Source of the DNA: a virus
Reading direction: 5' to 3' (one strand)
Virus record (IMG/VR): IMGVR_UViG_3300030389_000384
Coordinates: 1 to 23,077 of that record
DNA length: 23,077 bases
Shown here: one piece after another, positions 7,096 to 14,069 of the stretch
Layout of the letters: each line of letters opens with the position of its first letter
Position numbering within the stretch: position 1 is the first letter of the stretch
Notes under the pieces: model-generated
What the model was told of the DNA's origin: nothing
The model's database searches: none
Seen by the model: the letters and a program-made list of their open reading frames with translations, nothing else
Translations under genes and position numbers: made by a program

Positions 7096-7540
7096 CGTTG
7101 ACGCTGTAGATTTAAAAGCAGCAGAAGAGGGGACCGCATCCCTTAAAGAAGTATACAAAGAACCCGGAGATAGGGTTCTTGATCCTAGTATAATAGGTAA
7201 GTCCTTATTGGAAAGAATACCTACTCCAACAGGATGGCGCATTCTTATTTTACCATATCGCGGAAAAGGTAAAACAGAGGGTGGAATTTACCTACCAGAC
7301 AAAATTGTTGAGGAGCACACTGTATCTACACAAGTTGGATACGTGTTGAAAGTTGGGAATTTAGCATATAAGGACCCGGAAAAATTTCCAGACGGCCCTT
7401 GGTGTAAGAAAGGTGATTGGGTGATGTTCGCTCGGTACTCCGGTTCTCGATTTAAAATAGATGGCGGAGAGGTTCGTATTTTAAATGATGATGAAATACT
7501 GGCTTGTGTGCTTGATCCTGAAGACGTTTTGCATGGTTAG
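7088..7540 (+). CDS. groES: Phage co-chaperonin, GroES-like
   Basis: A probable Cpn10-family lid for the GroEL folding chamber. After a divergent N-terminal extension of about 48 residues, the GroES core runs from PTGWRILILPYRGKG through the mobile-loop region (EGGIYLPDKI, then STQVGYVLKVGNLAY) to KKGDWVMFARYSGSRFKIDG and RILNDDEILACV. The roof segment carries an insertion (KDPEKFPDGPW) not found in short bacterial GroES. Two tandem ATGs are possible starts (7085 and 7088). I prefer the second because its spacing from AGGAG is 7 rather than 4 bases. No groEL lies in the window, so it would act with host GroEL, as T4 gp31 does for its capsid protein. It sits directly before the scaffold and capsid genes. 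Confidence 0.9.
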   Translation: MTSVDAVDLKAAEEGTASLKEVYKEPGDRVLDPSIIGKSLLERIPTPTGWRILILPYRGKGKTEGGIYLPDKIVEEHTVSTQVGYVLKVGNLAYKDPEKFPDGPWCKKGDWVMFARYSGSRFKIDGGEVRILNDDEILACVLDPEDVLHG

Positions 7541-7550
7541 GAGATTTTAA

Positions 7551-8408
7551 ATGGCAGAAGAAGACGTTGTTGAAGAAACAGAAGTAGAAACAGAGGTAGT
7601 CGTTCCAGATGAACCCCAAGGGGAGCTAAATTTGGAATCCTCTAGTGAAGATAATTTTGAGAAAGCGGAAAACACTGTTCAAAAACGCATAAATCGTCTT
7701 ACAAAGAAGATGAGAGACGCAGAAAGGGACCGTGAAGAGGCTATTCAATACGCAAAACAGATTCACCAAGAGGCTGAAAACCTCAAAACCCGTCTTTCCG
7801 CTATGGACACAGGTTATTTAAACGAATCAAGTGCCCGTGTTTCTAGTGAGTTACAGGGTGCAGAGGCAAATCTTAAAGCTGCAATGGAAATAGGTGACAC
7901 TGAAGCAGCGGTAGCGGCTCAAAAACAAATAACACAGCTTGCTATACAAAATGATCGAGTAGAACAAGCAAAAATGCAACAGGCTCGGTATCAGCAACAG
8001 ATGCAGGCACAGCCTCAAGCACAGCCTCAAGCACAACAACCTGTTCAACCCCCAAAAGTTGATCGAAAAGCTCAAGATTGGGCTCAAGATAACGATTGGT
8101 TTGGAGAAGATGAGGCCATGACATATGCGGCTTTTGGTATTCACAAAAAATTAGTTGAACAAGAAGGGTTTGACCCTTCGTCAGATGATTACTATACTGA
8201 ACTTGACCAACGTATGAAAAAAGAGTTTCCTCATAAGTTGGGCAACTCCGGTGGAGGCAAGCGACCCGCTCAGACGGTTGCCTCTGTTAACCGCTCTAGC
8301 TCTGGGCGCACCAGTGGGAAGAAAGTCAGGCTTAGTCAACGTCAAGTCGATATGGCTAGAAGGTTGAATGTTCCTGTCGAAGAGTACGCTAAATACGTGA
8401 AAGGGTGA
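7551..8408 (+). CDS. Capsid scaffolding protein
   Basis: A 285-aa internal assembly scaffold for the prohead. The N-terminus is very acidic (residues 1-35 rich in Glu, Val and Asp). A long charged helical or coiled-coil region spans about 37-150 (QKRINRLTKKMRDAERDREEA and onward). A Gln/Pro/Ala linker follows near 150-168, with short imperfect repeats of QAQPQAQ. The C-terminus is basic (RTSGKKVRLSQRQVDMARRLN), as in scaffolds that touch the capsid shell through a basic helix. AGGAGA precedes the ATG. Position upstream of the capsid gene and composition make the call; scaffolds are poorly conserved, so family assignment is not possible. Confidence 0.85.
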   Translation: MAEEDVVEETEVETEVVVPDEPQGELNLESSSEDNFEKAENTVQKRINRLTKKMRDAERDREEAIQYAKQIHQEAENLKTRLSAMDTGYLNESSARVSSELQGAEANLKAAMEIGDTEAAVAAQKQITQLAIQNDRVEQAKMQQARYQQQMQAQPQAQPQAQQPVQPPKVDRKAQDWAQDNDWFGEDEAMTYAAFGIHKKLVEQEGFDPSSDDYYTELDQRMKKEFPHKLGNSGGGKRPAQTVASVNRSSSGRTSGKKVRLSQRQVDMARRLNVPVEEYAKYVKG

Positions 8409-8414
8409 TTTGAT

Positions 8415-8897
8415 ATGACGCAAGACAACAAAATTGAAGGCGGTATAGCTCGCGCCCCTCGCGCAAACAAGACAAGGGAGAAAACGGCTAGGCGTAAGCC
8501 GTGGGCTCCTCCATCTATGTTAGATGCACCACCCGCGCCGGATGGCTACGTTCATCGTTGGATACGGGCTGAAACCCGTGGTTTTGACGACACAAAGAAC
8601 ATCAGCGCACGGTTGCGAGAAGGATGGGAACTGGTTCGTAAGGATGAGTTTCCTGACTTTGAAGCACCTGTTGTTGAATCGGGTAAGTATGAAGGTGTGT
8701 TTGGTATTGGTGGTCTTATGCTCGCCAGAATACCTGAAGAGACGGTTGAAGAACGGACAGAGTACTTCCGTAATAGAACCTCTGACCAGATGTTGGCTGT
8801 TGACTCAGATATGATGCGCGAGAACGCACACTCTACTATGACGATTAGTAACCCTGATCGTCAATCTCGTGTAACCTTTGGCGGCACTACGAAATAG
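8415..8897 (+). CDS. Conserved head-module protein
   Basis: A 160-aa protein of unknown function between scaffold and capsid genes. The N-terminus is basic and Pro/Arg-rich (residues 10-40). The core has GYVHRWIRAETRGFDDTKNI, then LREGWELVRKDEFPDFEAPV and a Gly-rich KYEGVFGIGGLMLARIPEET. The acidic DSDMMRENAHSTMTIS precedes a basic end with SRVTFGG. I recall this organisation from marine phage head modules, where it is listed as a virion-associated or hypothetical protein. No membrane segment is present. It lies 6 bp after the scaffold gene and 18 bp before the next head gene, so it is presumably a head-assembly or minor head protein. Confidence 0.8.
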   Translation: MTQDNKIEGGIARAPRANKTREKTARRKPWAPPSMLDAPPAPDGYVHRWIRAETRGFDDTKNISARLREGWELVRKDEFPDFEAPVVESGKYEGVFGIGGLMLARIPEETVEERTEYFRNRTSDQMLAVDSDMMRENAHSTMTISNPDRQSRVTFGGTTK

Positions 8898-8915
8898 TGC
8901 CAAGGAGATAGATAA

Positions 8916-9563
8916 ATGGCAAACCAAGATACTGCCTTCGGTCTTCGTCCTATAGGTCTCAATGGTGCAGGAGCTAATACCACTGGTGTAACTCAATATG
9001 AGATTGCAAGCGATAACACTAACCCTATCTTTCAAAACTCCCCAGTAATTCCTCTGGCGGCTGGTGTAATTGATATTGTTGGTGCAGCAAACGGTGGCAC
9101 GGTTCCCGCTCTTGGTGTCCTTATGGGCGTTGAATATGTAGATAGTTCCTCTAAGAAGACTGTCTTCAAAAACTTCTGGCCCGGTTCAAACAACGTAAGC
9201 GTTGATACGAATTTCCCTGTCAAGGCTTTTGTTGCGGACAACCCAAACCAGTTGTTCATGGTTGCGGCAGACGAGTCTGTTACAAACCGTGCTACAGCTT
9301 TAGCTGACGTTTTCTCAAACTGTTCGTTGGCTAACGGCACATCTGGTTCAACCAATACTGGAAGATCCACGGCTGAACTAGATATTTCCACCGCCGCTAC
9401 CACGGCAACGCTCTTTATGCGAATTGTTGGATTGTCCACTGATGAGGCCAATCTTGACTTTGATGCTGCGGGCGTAAACTTCGTGGTTCGGTTTAATTTC
9501 CACTTTAACTCGCCAGCATCCGCCTCTGCTTCGCAGACGACGGCTGACTCAACTGGTATTTAA
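8916..9563 (+). CDS. Probable head decoration / structural protein
   Basis: A 215-aa, Ala/Thr/Ser/Asn-rich, beta-type protein without Lys/Arg clusters. It starts MANQDTAFGLRPIGLNGAGA, an opening I recall from structural proteins encoded next to the capsid gene in marine phages. The middle contains VIPLAAGVIDIVGAANGG and ALGVLMGVEYVDSSSKK, and the end is Ser/Ala/Thr-rich. A strong AGGAG precedes the ATG, consistent with high expression. Position immediately upstream of the major capsid gene points to a decoration or shell-stabilising role. The family is not named with confidence. Confidence 0.8.
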   Translation: MANQDTAFGLRPIGLNGAGANTTGVTQYEIASDNTNPIFQNSPVIPLAAGVIDIVGAANGGTVPALGVLMGVEYVDSSSKKTVFKNFWPGSNNVSVDTNFPVKAFVADNPNQLFMVAADESVTNRATALADVFSNCSLANGTSGSTNTGRSTAELDISTAATTATLFMRIVGLSTDEANLDFDAAGVNFVVRFNFHFNSPASASASQTTADSTGI

Positions 9564-9577
9564 GGAGGGTATAGATA

Positions 9578-10483
9578 ATGGCTATTTCTCGCGCACAACT
9601 GGCGAAAGAGCTTGAGCCCGGCCTTAATGCCTTGTTCGGTCTTGAGTATGATCGCTACGAAAATGAACATGCGGAGATCTTTGAAGAAGAGACTTCGGAT
9701 CGTGCATTTGAAGAGGAGGTAATGCTTGGTGGTTTCACCTCGGCACCTGTTAAAGAAGAAGGCACTGCCATCACCTTTGACGATGCTCAGGAGACATACA
9801 CCGCACGTTACACGCATGAGACAATCGCTCTTGCGTTTTCGATCACTGAAGAGGCGATTGAAGATAATCTTTATGATCGTCTTGCCGCTCGATACACCAA
9901 GGCTTTGGCTCGCTCAATGGCTCAGACCAAGCAAATCAAAGCTGCGGCTATCTTGAACAACGCTTTCGATACCACTGCACCGATAGGTGATGGTGCCTCG
10001 CTTTGTTCTTCGGCACACCCCTCTTTGTCTGGTAACCAAAGAAACCAGCTATCAGTAGCAGCAGACCTCAATGAGACCTCTCTTGAGCAAATGCTTATTG
10101 ATATTGCGGGTATCACTGACGAACGTGGCCTTAAGGTTGCTATTCGTGGTGTTAAACTGGTTATTCCGAAAGAGCTTCAGTTCATTGCGGAGCGTTTGTT
10201 AAACTCAGACCTTCGTCCGGGAACAGCAGACAACGACACTAACGCTAATAGAAGCATGGGTATGCTTCCAGAAGGTGCCGTTGTAAACCACTTCCTGACA
10301 GATACTGATGCTTATTTCATCCTGACAGATGCGCCAAACGGTTTTAAAATGTTTAACCGTTCGCCCATCAAGACGGCAATGGAAGGTGACTTCGACACAG
10401 GAAACATGAGATTCAAAGCTCGTGAGCGTTACAGCTTTGGTGTTTCTGACTGGAGATCAGTTTTCGGCACTGCCGGAGCATAG
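9578..10483 (+). CDS. Major capsid protein, Mu gpT-like
   Basis: The main shell protein of the head. At 301 aa it is close to Mu gpT (about 305 aa). Diagnostic stretches include FGLEYDRYENEHAEIFEEET near residue 20, SITEEAIEDNLYDRLAARYT, LCSSAHPSLSGNQRN (a loop seen in Mu-like capsid proteins), LVIPKELQFIAERLL and a C-terminal RFKARERYSFGVSDWRSVFG. The fold expected is HK97-like. AGGAGGG gives a strong ribosome site and the gene is followed closely by a strong intrinsic terminator, both consistent with very high expression. No N-terminal delta domain or protease gene is seen. The capsid call is very secure, the gpT family somewhat less. Confidence 0.94.
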   Translation: MAISRAQLAKELEPGLNALFGLEYDRYENEHAEIFEEETSDRAFEEEVMLGGFTSAPVKEEGTAITFDDAQETYTARYTHETIALAFSITEEAIEDNLYDRLAARYTKALARSMAQTKQIKAAAILNNAFDTTAPIGDGASLCSSAHPSLSGNQRNQLSVAADLNETSLEQMLIDIAGITDERGLKVAIRGVKLVIPKELQFIAERLLNSDLRPGTADNDTNANRSMGMLPEGAVVNHFLTDTDAYFILTDAPNGFKMFNRSPIKTAMEGDFDTGNMRFKARERYSFGVSDWRSVFGTAGA

Positions 10484-10503
10484 TCTCCTTTTATAACGAT
10501 AAG

Positions 10504-10533
10504 AGAAGACGGCCTTGCGCCGTCTTCTTTTTT
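10504..10533 (+). terminator. Intrinsic terminator after the major capsid gene
   Basis: A perfect 10-bp stem, AGAAGACGGC (10504-10513) pairing with GCCGTCTTCT (10519-10528), with a 5-base loop CTTGC and a run of six T at 10528-10533. It starts 21 bases after the capsid stop codon and is the clearest terminator in the window. The downstream genes therefore need readthrough or their own promoter. I see no convincing promoter between 10534 and 10600. Confidence 0.95.
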
Positions 10534-10600
10534 ACGTTACGTTAAAACATTCCTGACGATTGCATTGTGTGATCGACATTAGCCAAGACAGGAGAATAAC

Positions 10601-11317
10601 ATGGCTGTTCATTTTACTGGTCCCGTATTGTTTGCTGGCAAGGACGGCCAGCGTAAATGGTTTGAAAACCTACCCGTTGATAAAAACCCTGATTACTTAG
10701 TCTACATGGATGACTTTACAGGTGTATCTCTTGATGACACGGACGACTGGACTGTTATTAAAGATAGCAGTGCCTCCGCCGATATTGCTGCAGACGTAGT
10801 AAACGGCGCGATAACACTAAGCTCACAGGCAACCACCGATAACGATGGTGCTTCTATTCAAGGTAATGAGATTTTTGCATTATCATCAAGTCGTGACGTT
10901 TGGTTTGAAACAAAGCTGACCCCAACTGATGCGGAGGGTGATGCGATAGAGATATGTGTCGGTCTTACCGTGAATTTTGCCACCAATCCTGAAGCAATGC
11001 TTACAGCAGCAGATCGCATTGTTTTCCAAGTAGATGATGGGGACAGCAATATTGACTGCGTAACCGAAAAAGATGGTACAGCAACAACCACTGACAGCGG
11101 TGTAGATATTGCTAGTGGAACTGCCGTGACTTTAGGTTTTCATGTCAAAGGCACTGGTTCTGTTGAGTTCTTTGTTAATAGGAATTTAGTTGCTACACAT
11201 ACCACTAATCTTCCTGATGATGAGAACTTAGCGATAGGAGCTATGGAGTTGTCTGGTTCCGCTACCGGAACTAAATCAATTAACATTGATTACCTCTTCG
11301 CCGCACAAAATCGTTAA
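10601..11317 (+). CDS. Putative virion protein with lectin-like (ConA/LamG) fold
   Basis: A 238-aa beta-rich, acidic protein. The N-terminus (MAVHFTGPVLFAGKDGQRKWFENLPV) precedes a region YMDDFTGVSLDDTDDWTVIK. Alternating strands follow, such as RDVWFETKLTPTDAEGDAIEICVGLT and GFHVKGTGSVEFFVNRNLVATHTTNLP. The pattern 'FVN..LVATHTT.LP' near the end is typical of concanavalin A-like lectin/glucanase folds seen in phage surface proteins. A good ribosome site (AGGAGA) precedes the ATG. Coming right after the capsid gene and terminator, it could decorate the head or the neck. The fold is a judgement from strand pattern, not a confirmed match. Confidence 0.75.
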   Translation: MAVHFTGPVLFAGKDGQRKWFENLPVDKNPDYLVYMDDFTGVSLDDTDDWTVIKDSSASADIAADVVNGAITLSSQATTDNDGASIQGNEIFALSSSRDVWFETKLTPTDAEGDAIEICVGLTVNFATNPEAMLTAADRIVFQVDDGDSNIDCVTEKDGTATTTDSGVDIASGTAVTLGFHVKGTGSVEFFVNRNLVATHTTNLPDDENLAIGAMELSGSATGTKSINIDYLFAAQNR

Positions 11318-11327
11318 GGAGTAAAGT

Positions 11328-11465
11328 ATGGCTACTTCCTCTAAAACTAAACCCAAAGCTGCCGCGAAGAAGGCTACTGCTAAGAAAGTTTCTAAAAAGG
11401 ATTTACCTCCCGTTGGAAGCGCGAAGCGTAAAGCACTTATTCTGCGGGGTGAAATAAAGGAGTAG
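11328..11465 (+). CDS. Lys/Ala-rich basic mini-protein (45 aa)
   Basis: A short gene with a clear AAGGAG 6-11 bases before its ATG. The product is almost entirely Lys, Ala, Ser and Thr in its first half (KTKPKAAAKKATAKKVSKKD), then PPVGSAKRKALILRGEIKE. This composition resembles histone H1-like tails and suggests nucleic-acid binding, perhaps DNA condensation in the head, but there is no defined domain. It is followed after 3 bases by the next structural gene. It is the first of a series of very basic small proteins in this region. Confidence 0.7.
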   Translation: MATSSKTKPKAAAKKATAKKVSKKDLPPVGSAKRKALILRGEIKE

Positions 11466-11468
11466 ATT

Positions 11469-12083
11469 ATGTCAGGATCTGATGTAAAAGCTGTATTTTT
11501 AACCGCTGATACTAACGCCGCTGATAATGCTTCTATTTCTGCCAACGAGCGTCCCGACACCGATTTTACAATAGGGGGTACGGATGCTTCTGGCGGAGTT
11601 GCAACTTTTGCCGCAGGAAGAATTGTTACAGCGACAACCGCAGGCACTGGTGATAACGGTAAGACCGTTACCATCACAGGCACGGATGTTAACGGGGACG
11701 CTCAAACAGAAACAATAACTCTTCCGGGATCTGCTACAACTACGTCTGGAACTAAGTTTTTTAAGACAGTTACCGCAGCGAGTGCTAGTGCACAACCCGC
11801 GGCTAATGTTTCGTTGGGTCACGCGGCGGATGCAGCGGATGTTGTTTTTGCGGGCAGGTCTCGTTTGCAGGGTCTTAATATAGTGTGTTCTGCAACTGCG
11901 GGAACCTTGGATTTTAGAACTACTTCTGCTACTGGCTCAAGTATTTTTAAAGTTGGAACTGTCGCTTCTGCAACGGCCACAAGAGACATTACAATTCCTG
12001 ACGAGGGTTTACTGTTTACTGATGGTATATATATTCAGTACACCGTTTCTACATTTGGGACACTTACAGCGTTCCATGCGTAA
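11469..12083 (+). CDS. Putative beta-rich virion structural protein
   Basis: A 204-aa, Thr/Ala/Gly-rich acidic protein with no helical or membrane segments. It has DFTIGGTDASGGVATFAAGR, a strand-turn-strand segment GKTVTITGTDVNGDAQTETI, and LPGSATTTSGTKFFKTVTAA, with IPDEGLLFTDGIYIQYTVST near the end. This layout is common in marine-phage structural proteins of unknown exact role (decoration, neck or fibre base). It is coupled by TAATG to the next gene. No specific family is claimed. Confidence 0.75.
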   Translation: MSGSDVKAVFLTADTNAADNASISANERPDTDFTIGGTDASGGVATFAAGRIVTATTAGTGDNGKTVTITGTDVNGDAQTETITLPGSATTTSGTKFFKTVTAASASAQPAANVSLGHAADAADVVFAGRSRLQGLNIVCSATAGTLDFRTTSATGSSIFKVGTVASATATRDITIPDEGLLFTDGIYIQYTVSTFGTLTAFHA

Positions 12084-12403
12084 TGGCTCCGCGCAAACGT
12101 AAAACTGCTGGTAAAAGCAAGTCTCCTCGCAAGAGAGACAAACAACCTCCGAAAACGAAAAAGTATTTTCGTTCTACGAAGTCGGGGGCTGGAATGACTA
12201 AGGCTGGGGTAGCACGTTATAGACGAGAAAACCCCGGAAGTAAGTTAAAAACAGCCGTTACAGAAAAGAAACCTACGGGGAAAAGAGCGGCTAGAAGAAA
12301 ATCCTTTTGTGCAAGGTCTGCGGGTCAAATGAAAAAGTTTCCTAAAGCAGCTAAAAATCCTAATAGCCGTCTTCGACAAGCGCGTAGGAGATGGAGATGT
12401 TAG
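12083..12403 (+). CDS. Very basic small protein, DUF6321-like
   Basis: A 106-aa protein, extremely Lys/Arg-rich. The first about 35 residues are a low-complexity basic tail. The conserved core reads GMTKAGVARYRRENPGSKLK, then KSFCARSAGQMKKFPKAAK and NPNSRLRQARRRWRC. I recognise this as a widespread domain of viral and environmental proteins that I believe is DUF6321. Function is unknown; the charge suggests DNA or RNA contact. It starts by TAATG overlap with the preceding gene, so it is co-translated with a virion-type protein and could itself be packaged. Confidence 0.85.
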   Translation: MAPRKRKTAGKSKSPRKRDKQPPKTKKYFRSTKSGAGMTKAGVARYRRENPGSKLKTAVTEKKPTGKRAARRKSFCARSAGQMKKFPKAAKNPNSRLRQARRRWRC

Positions 12404-12642
12404 ATAAAAAGCAGTGGGCTACAGGTGTGAGTATAGCTCTATCTGTGGGAGCGATTGTTTGGATATGCTCAACACTTGTTGATCTTGATAAAAGAACCGC
12501 TATCATAGCTATTAAAGTAGAGGAAAGTAATAAGCAGATTAAAAAAAACCAGAAATACATTAATTTAGTTTTAAAAAATATTGTGAATGAAAACAACATA
12601 ACTTGGGATTATTCTGGAGATAAGTATGACAACAAAAAATAA
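12397..12642 (+). CDS. Small single-TM protein with helical tail
   Basis: An 81-aa protein of unknown function. Two in-frame ATGs exist (12391 and 12397). AGGAG lies immediately before the first and six bases before the second, so the second is preferred. The N-terminal helix ATGVSIALSVGAIVWICSTLV (about residues 8-27) is hydrophobic and would span the membrane. It is followed by a Lys/Glu/Asn-rich helical region of about 50 residues. It overlaps the end of the DUF6321-like gene and the start of the next small basic gene. Its presence among basic proteins in a structural region is unexplained. Confidence 0.65.
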   Translation: MLDKKQWATGVSIALSVGAIVWICSTLVDLDKRTAIIAIKVEESNKQIKKNQKYINLVLKNIVNENNITWDYSGDKYDNKK

Positions 12643-12766
12643 TAATAAAAAAATTAGGAAGGTTATTACAGGGTTAGAAAACGCTTCTAAACTACATAAA
12701 AAACAAGCTAAGACTTTAAAAAGTGTTATAAAGAAAAAAAGAAAAGTTAAACGCGCAGCAGCTTAA
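12626..12766 (+). CDS. Lys-rich mini-protein (46 aa)
   Basis: A short gene, from ATG at 12626 with GGAG six bases upstream, overlapping the end of the previous gene in another frame. The product is strongly basic: NNNKKIRKVITGLENASKLH, then LKSVIKKKRKVKRAAA at the end. A helical segment with basic clusters is predicted. No domain is recognised. Support is the ribosome site, tight packing with neighbours on both sides, and similarity in composition to the other basic mini-proteins of this region. Nucleic-acid binding is a reasonable guess only. Confidence 0.6.
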   Translation: MTTKNNNKKIRKVITGLENASKLHKKQAKTLKSVIKKKRKVKRAAA

Positions 12767-12776
12767 AGGTGTAAAG

Positions 12777-13007
12777 ATGCCAAATAAATCAAGAGTAAAT
12801 TTGGGTTTTGGTACGTCCCAAGTTGTTCGCATGAAAAAGGGTGGAAAAGTAAAGAGCAAGGGAAAGATTTGTCCAGAGGGAAAAGCGTGGGCAAAAAGAA
12901 CTTTTGATACATATCCAAGTGCTTATGCAAATCTGGCAGCATCAAAATATTGTAAAGACCCCAATTATGCTAAAAAAGCTAAAGGCGGCAAACGTAAGGG
13001 TCGTTAG
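12777..13007 (+). CDS. Small basic Cys-containing conserved protein
   Basis: A 76-aa protein with a basic N-terminus (VVRMKKGGKVKSKGK) and a compact conserved core, ICPEGKAWAKRTFDTYPSAY, followed by NLAASKYCKDPNYAKKAKGG. I recall this core from many marine phages and from eukaryotic giant viruses; function is unknown. Two cysteines flank the core and might pair or bind metal. AAGGTG precedes the ATG. The stop codon directly abuts the ATG of the next gene, which carries another small conserved domain of the same type of distribution, so the two may act together. Confidence 0.8.
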   Translation: MPNKSRVNLGFGTSQVVRMKKGGKVKSKGKICPEGKAWAKRTFDTYPSAYANLAASKYCKDPNYAKKAKGGKRKGR

Positions 13008-13325
13008 ATGGGTCAATTAAAGAATTGGTTGAAACAAGATTGGGTGAGGATTGGAACCGATGGTAAAATTAAAGGTCCTTGCGGCACTTCAAAAGATAAA
13101 AAAAACCCTGATAGATGCTTACCAAGAGCTAAAGCTCAAAGTTTGTCGAAAAGCGAGAGGGCTAAAACTGCTCGTAAAAAGAAAGCTGCGGGTGCTAAAG
13201 GCAAAACGGTTGTTGCGAATACTAAAAAAGCAAAAGTAAGAATGGCCACTGGAGGTGTTGTTCCTCGTGGATGCGGTGTAATGATGGCTAGTAAAAAAAG
13301 AAGGGTTAAAGGTGCGGTAGCCTGA
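13008..13325 (+). CDS. Small basic protein, DUF5872-like, with RG module
   Basis: A 105-aa protein. The core, KNWLKQDWVRIGTDGKIKGP, then CGTSKDKKNPDRCLPRAKAQ and LSKSERAKTARKKKAAG, matches my memory of a small viral and environmental domain (DUF5872; the name is uncertain). The two cysteines C25 and C37 bracket a basic loop. The C-terminus, MATGGVVPRGCGVMMASKKR followed by RVKGAVA, repeats the 'TGGVVxRG' module found at the end of the protein encoded at 4346-4552. Function unknown; basic charge suggests nucleic-acid contact. It begins right after the preceding stop and is coupled to the next gene by TGATG. Confidence 0.82.
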   Translation: MGQLKNWLKQDWVRIGTDGKIKGPCGTSKDKKNPDRCLPRAKAQSLSKSERAKTARKKKAAGAKGKTVVANTKKAKVRMATGGVVPRGCGVMMASKKRRVKGAVA

Positions 13326-13897
13326 TGTGCTTAAATCTTGAGAAAGATATTGTTAATGAGATCAGGTCTTGGTCTGAGTACGCTTTAGAAAAACCTAATC
13401 CTTATTTTAATAATCTTCCTCCTTGTCCTTATGCGAGGGCGGCTTGGAAAGATGAAAAAGTTAGTTTTATGTTCAAATATTCGGCTCACAAACAAGATCT
13501 TTATACTGCTGTATCCTGTTTTGATGATACTTACGATTTAGTAATCATAGTTGACTTTGCATTTGAAGAGAACCCTCAAGAGTTTGATGATTATTTAAGT
13601 GGTATGAATCAGGCAATTTCTGAGGGAATTTTCATAAATAGAGATATTTGGTTAATGGGTTTTCACCCCTTAGATGACGCCAACGAATTTATTGATGACG
13701 GAACTTTTGAATCAGATATTGAAGACCCATACGCTTTGATATTTGTTCAGCGTTTATCAAAAATACAAGAAAGCGCAGACAAGATAAAAGAAAAAGGTTA
13801 TTATAACTCTTATCTTGAAGATTTTAACGCTTCTGAGATTTATCAACAACGTCGCAACTTATATAGGAGATTACAACATGGCGATGAAACCTCGTAA
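13325..13897 (+). CDS. Acidic conserved protein of unknown function
   Basis: A 190-aa acidic protein, a contrast to its basic neighbours. It contains NNLPPCPYARAAWKDEKVSF near residue 30, then DLYTAVSCFDDTYDLVIIVD, a hydrophobic strand region, and DIWLMGFHPLDDANEFIDDG around residue 115. It ends with a helical, Arg-rich stretch YQQRRNLYRRLQHGD. The 'LPPCPYARxAW' signature I associate with a widespread family of environmental and phage proteins of unknown function. The fold looks mixed alpha/beta. It starts by TGATG overlap with the preceding gene. No catalytic motif is evident. Confidence 0.75.
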   Translation: MCLNLEKDIVNEIRSWSEYALEKPNPYFNNLPPCPYARAAWKDEKVSFMFKYSAHKQDLYTAVSCFDDTYDLVIIVDFAFEENPQEFDDYLSGMNQAISEGIFINRDIWLMGFHPLDDANEFIDDGTFESDIEDPYALIFVQRLSKIQESADKIKEKGYYNSYLEDFNASEIYQQRRNLYRRLQHGDETS

Positions 13898-14069
13898 AAG
13901 ACCCGTAAAGATGCGTGGTGGTGGAATGGCTAAAAAGCCTGTAGGAATGCGTGGTGGTGGAATGGCTAAAAAGCCTGATATGATGAAAAAGGGCGGAAAA
14001 GCTATGACCTTGGCGCAGATCCGCAAAGCAGCCAACGCAAAAGGTTTTAAGCTAGTTAAGATGGCGTAA
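13878..14069 (+). CDS. Gly/Lys/Met-rich repeat protein (63 aa)
   Basis: A 63-aa protein starting at ATG 13878, with AGGAGA seven bases upstream. I prefer this to an in-frame ATG further upstream that would overlap the preceding gene heavily and has no ribosome site. It carries two copies of MRGGGMAKKP in a 12-residue period, then MMKKGGKAMTLAQIRKAANA, which looks like a small helical domain, ending KGFKLVKMA. The repeat belongs to the same RG-x-G-x-A-x-K pattern seen in other small proteins here. It is coupled by TAATG to the connector gene. Function unknown. Confidence 0.7.
   Translation: MAMKPRKRPVKMRGGGMAKKPVGMRGGGMAKKPDMMKKGGKAMTLAQIRKAANAKGFKLVKMA
13911..13977 (+). repeat. Two-copy 36-bp period tandem repeat
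   Basis: A 31-bp unit at 13911-13941 recurs exactly at 13947-13977 (36-bp period, 12 codons) and encodes MRGGGMAKKP twice. The exact DNA identity implies a recent duplication within the gene, or replication slippage. Confidence 0.95.

Noticed and set aside
10534-10600. Promoter after the capsid terminator
   Set aside because: No -35/-10 pair with acceptable spacing was found; TTGCAT at 10560 has no matching -10 box at 16-18 bp.
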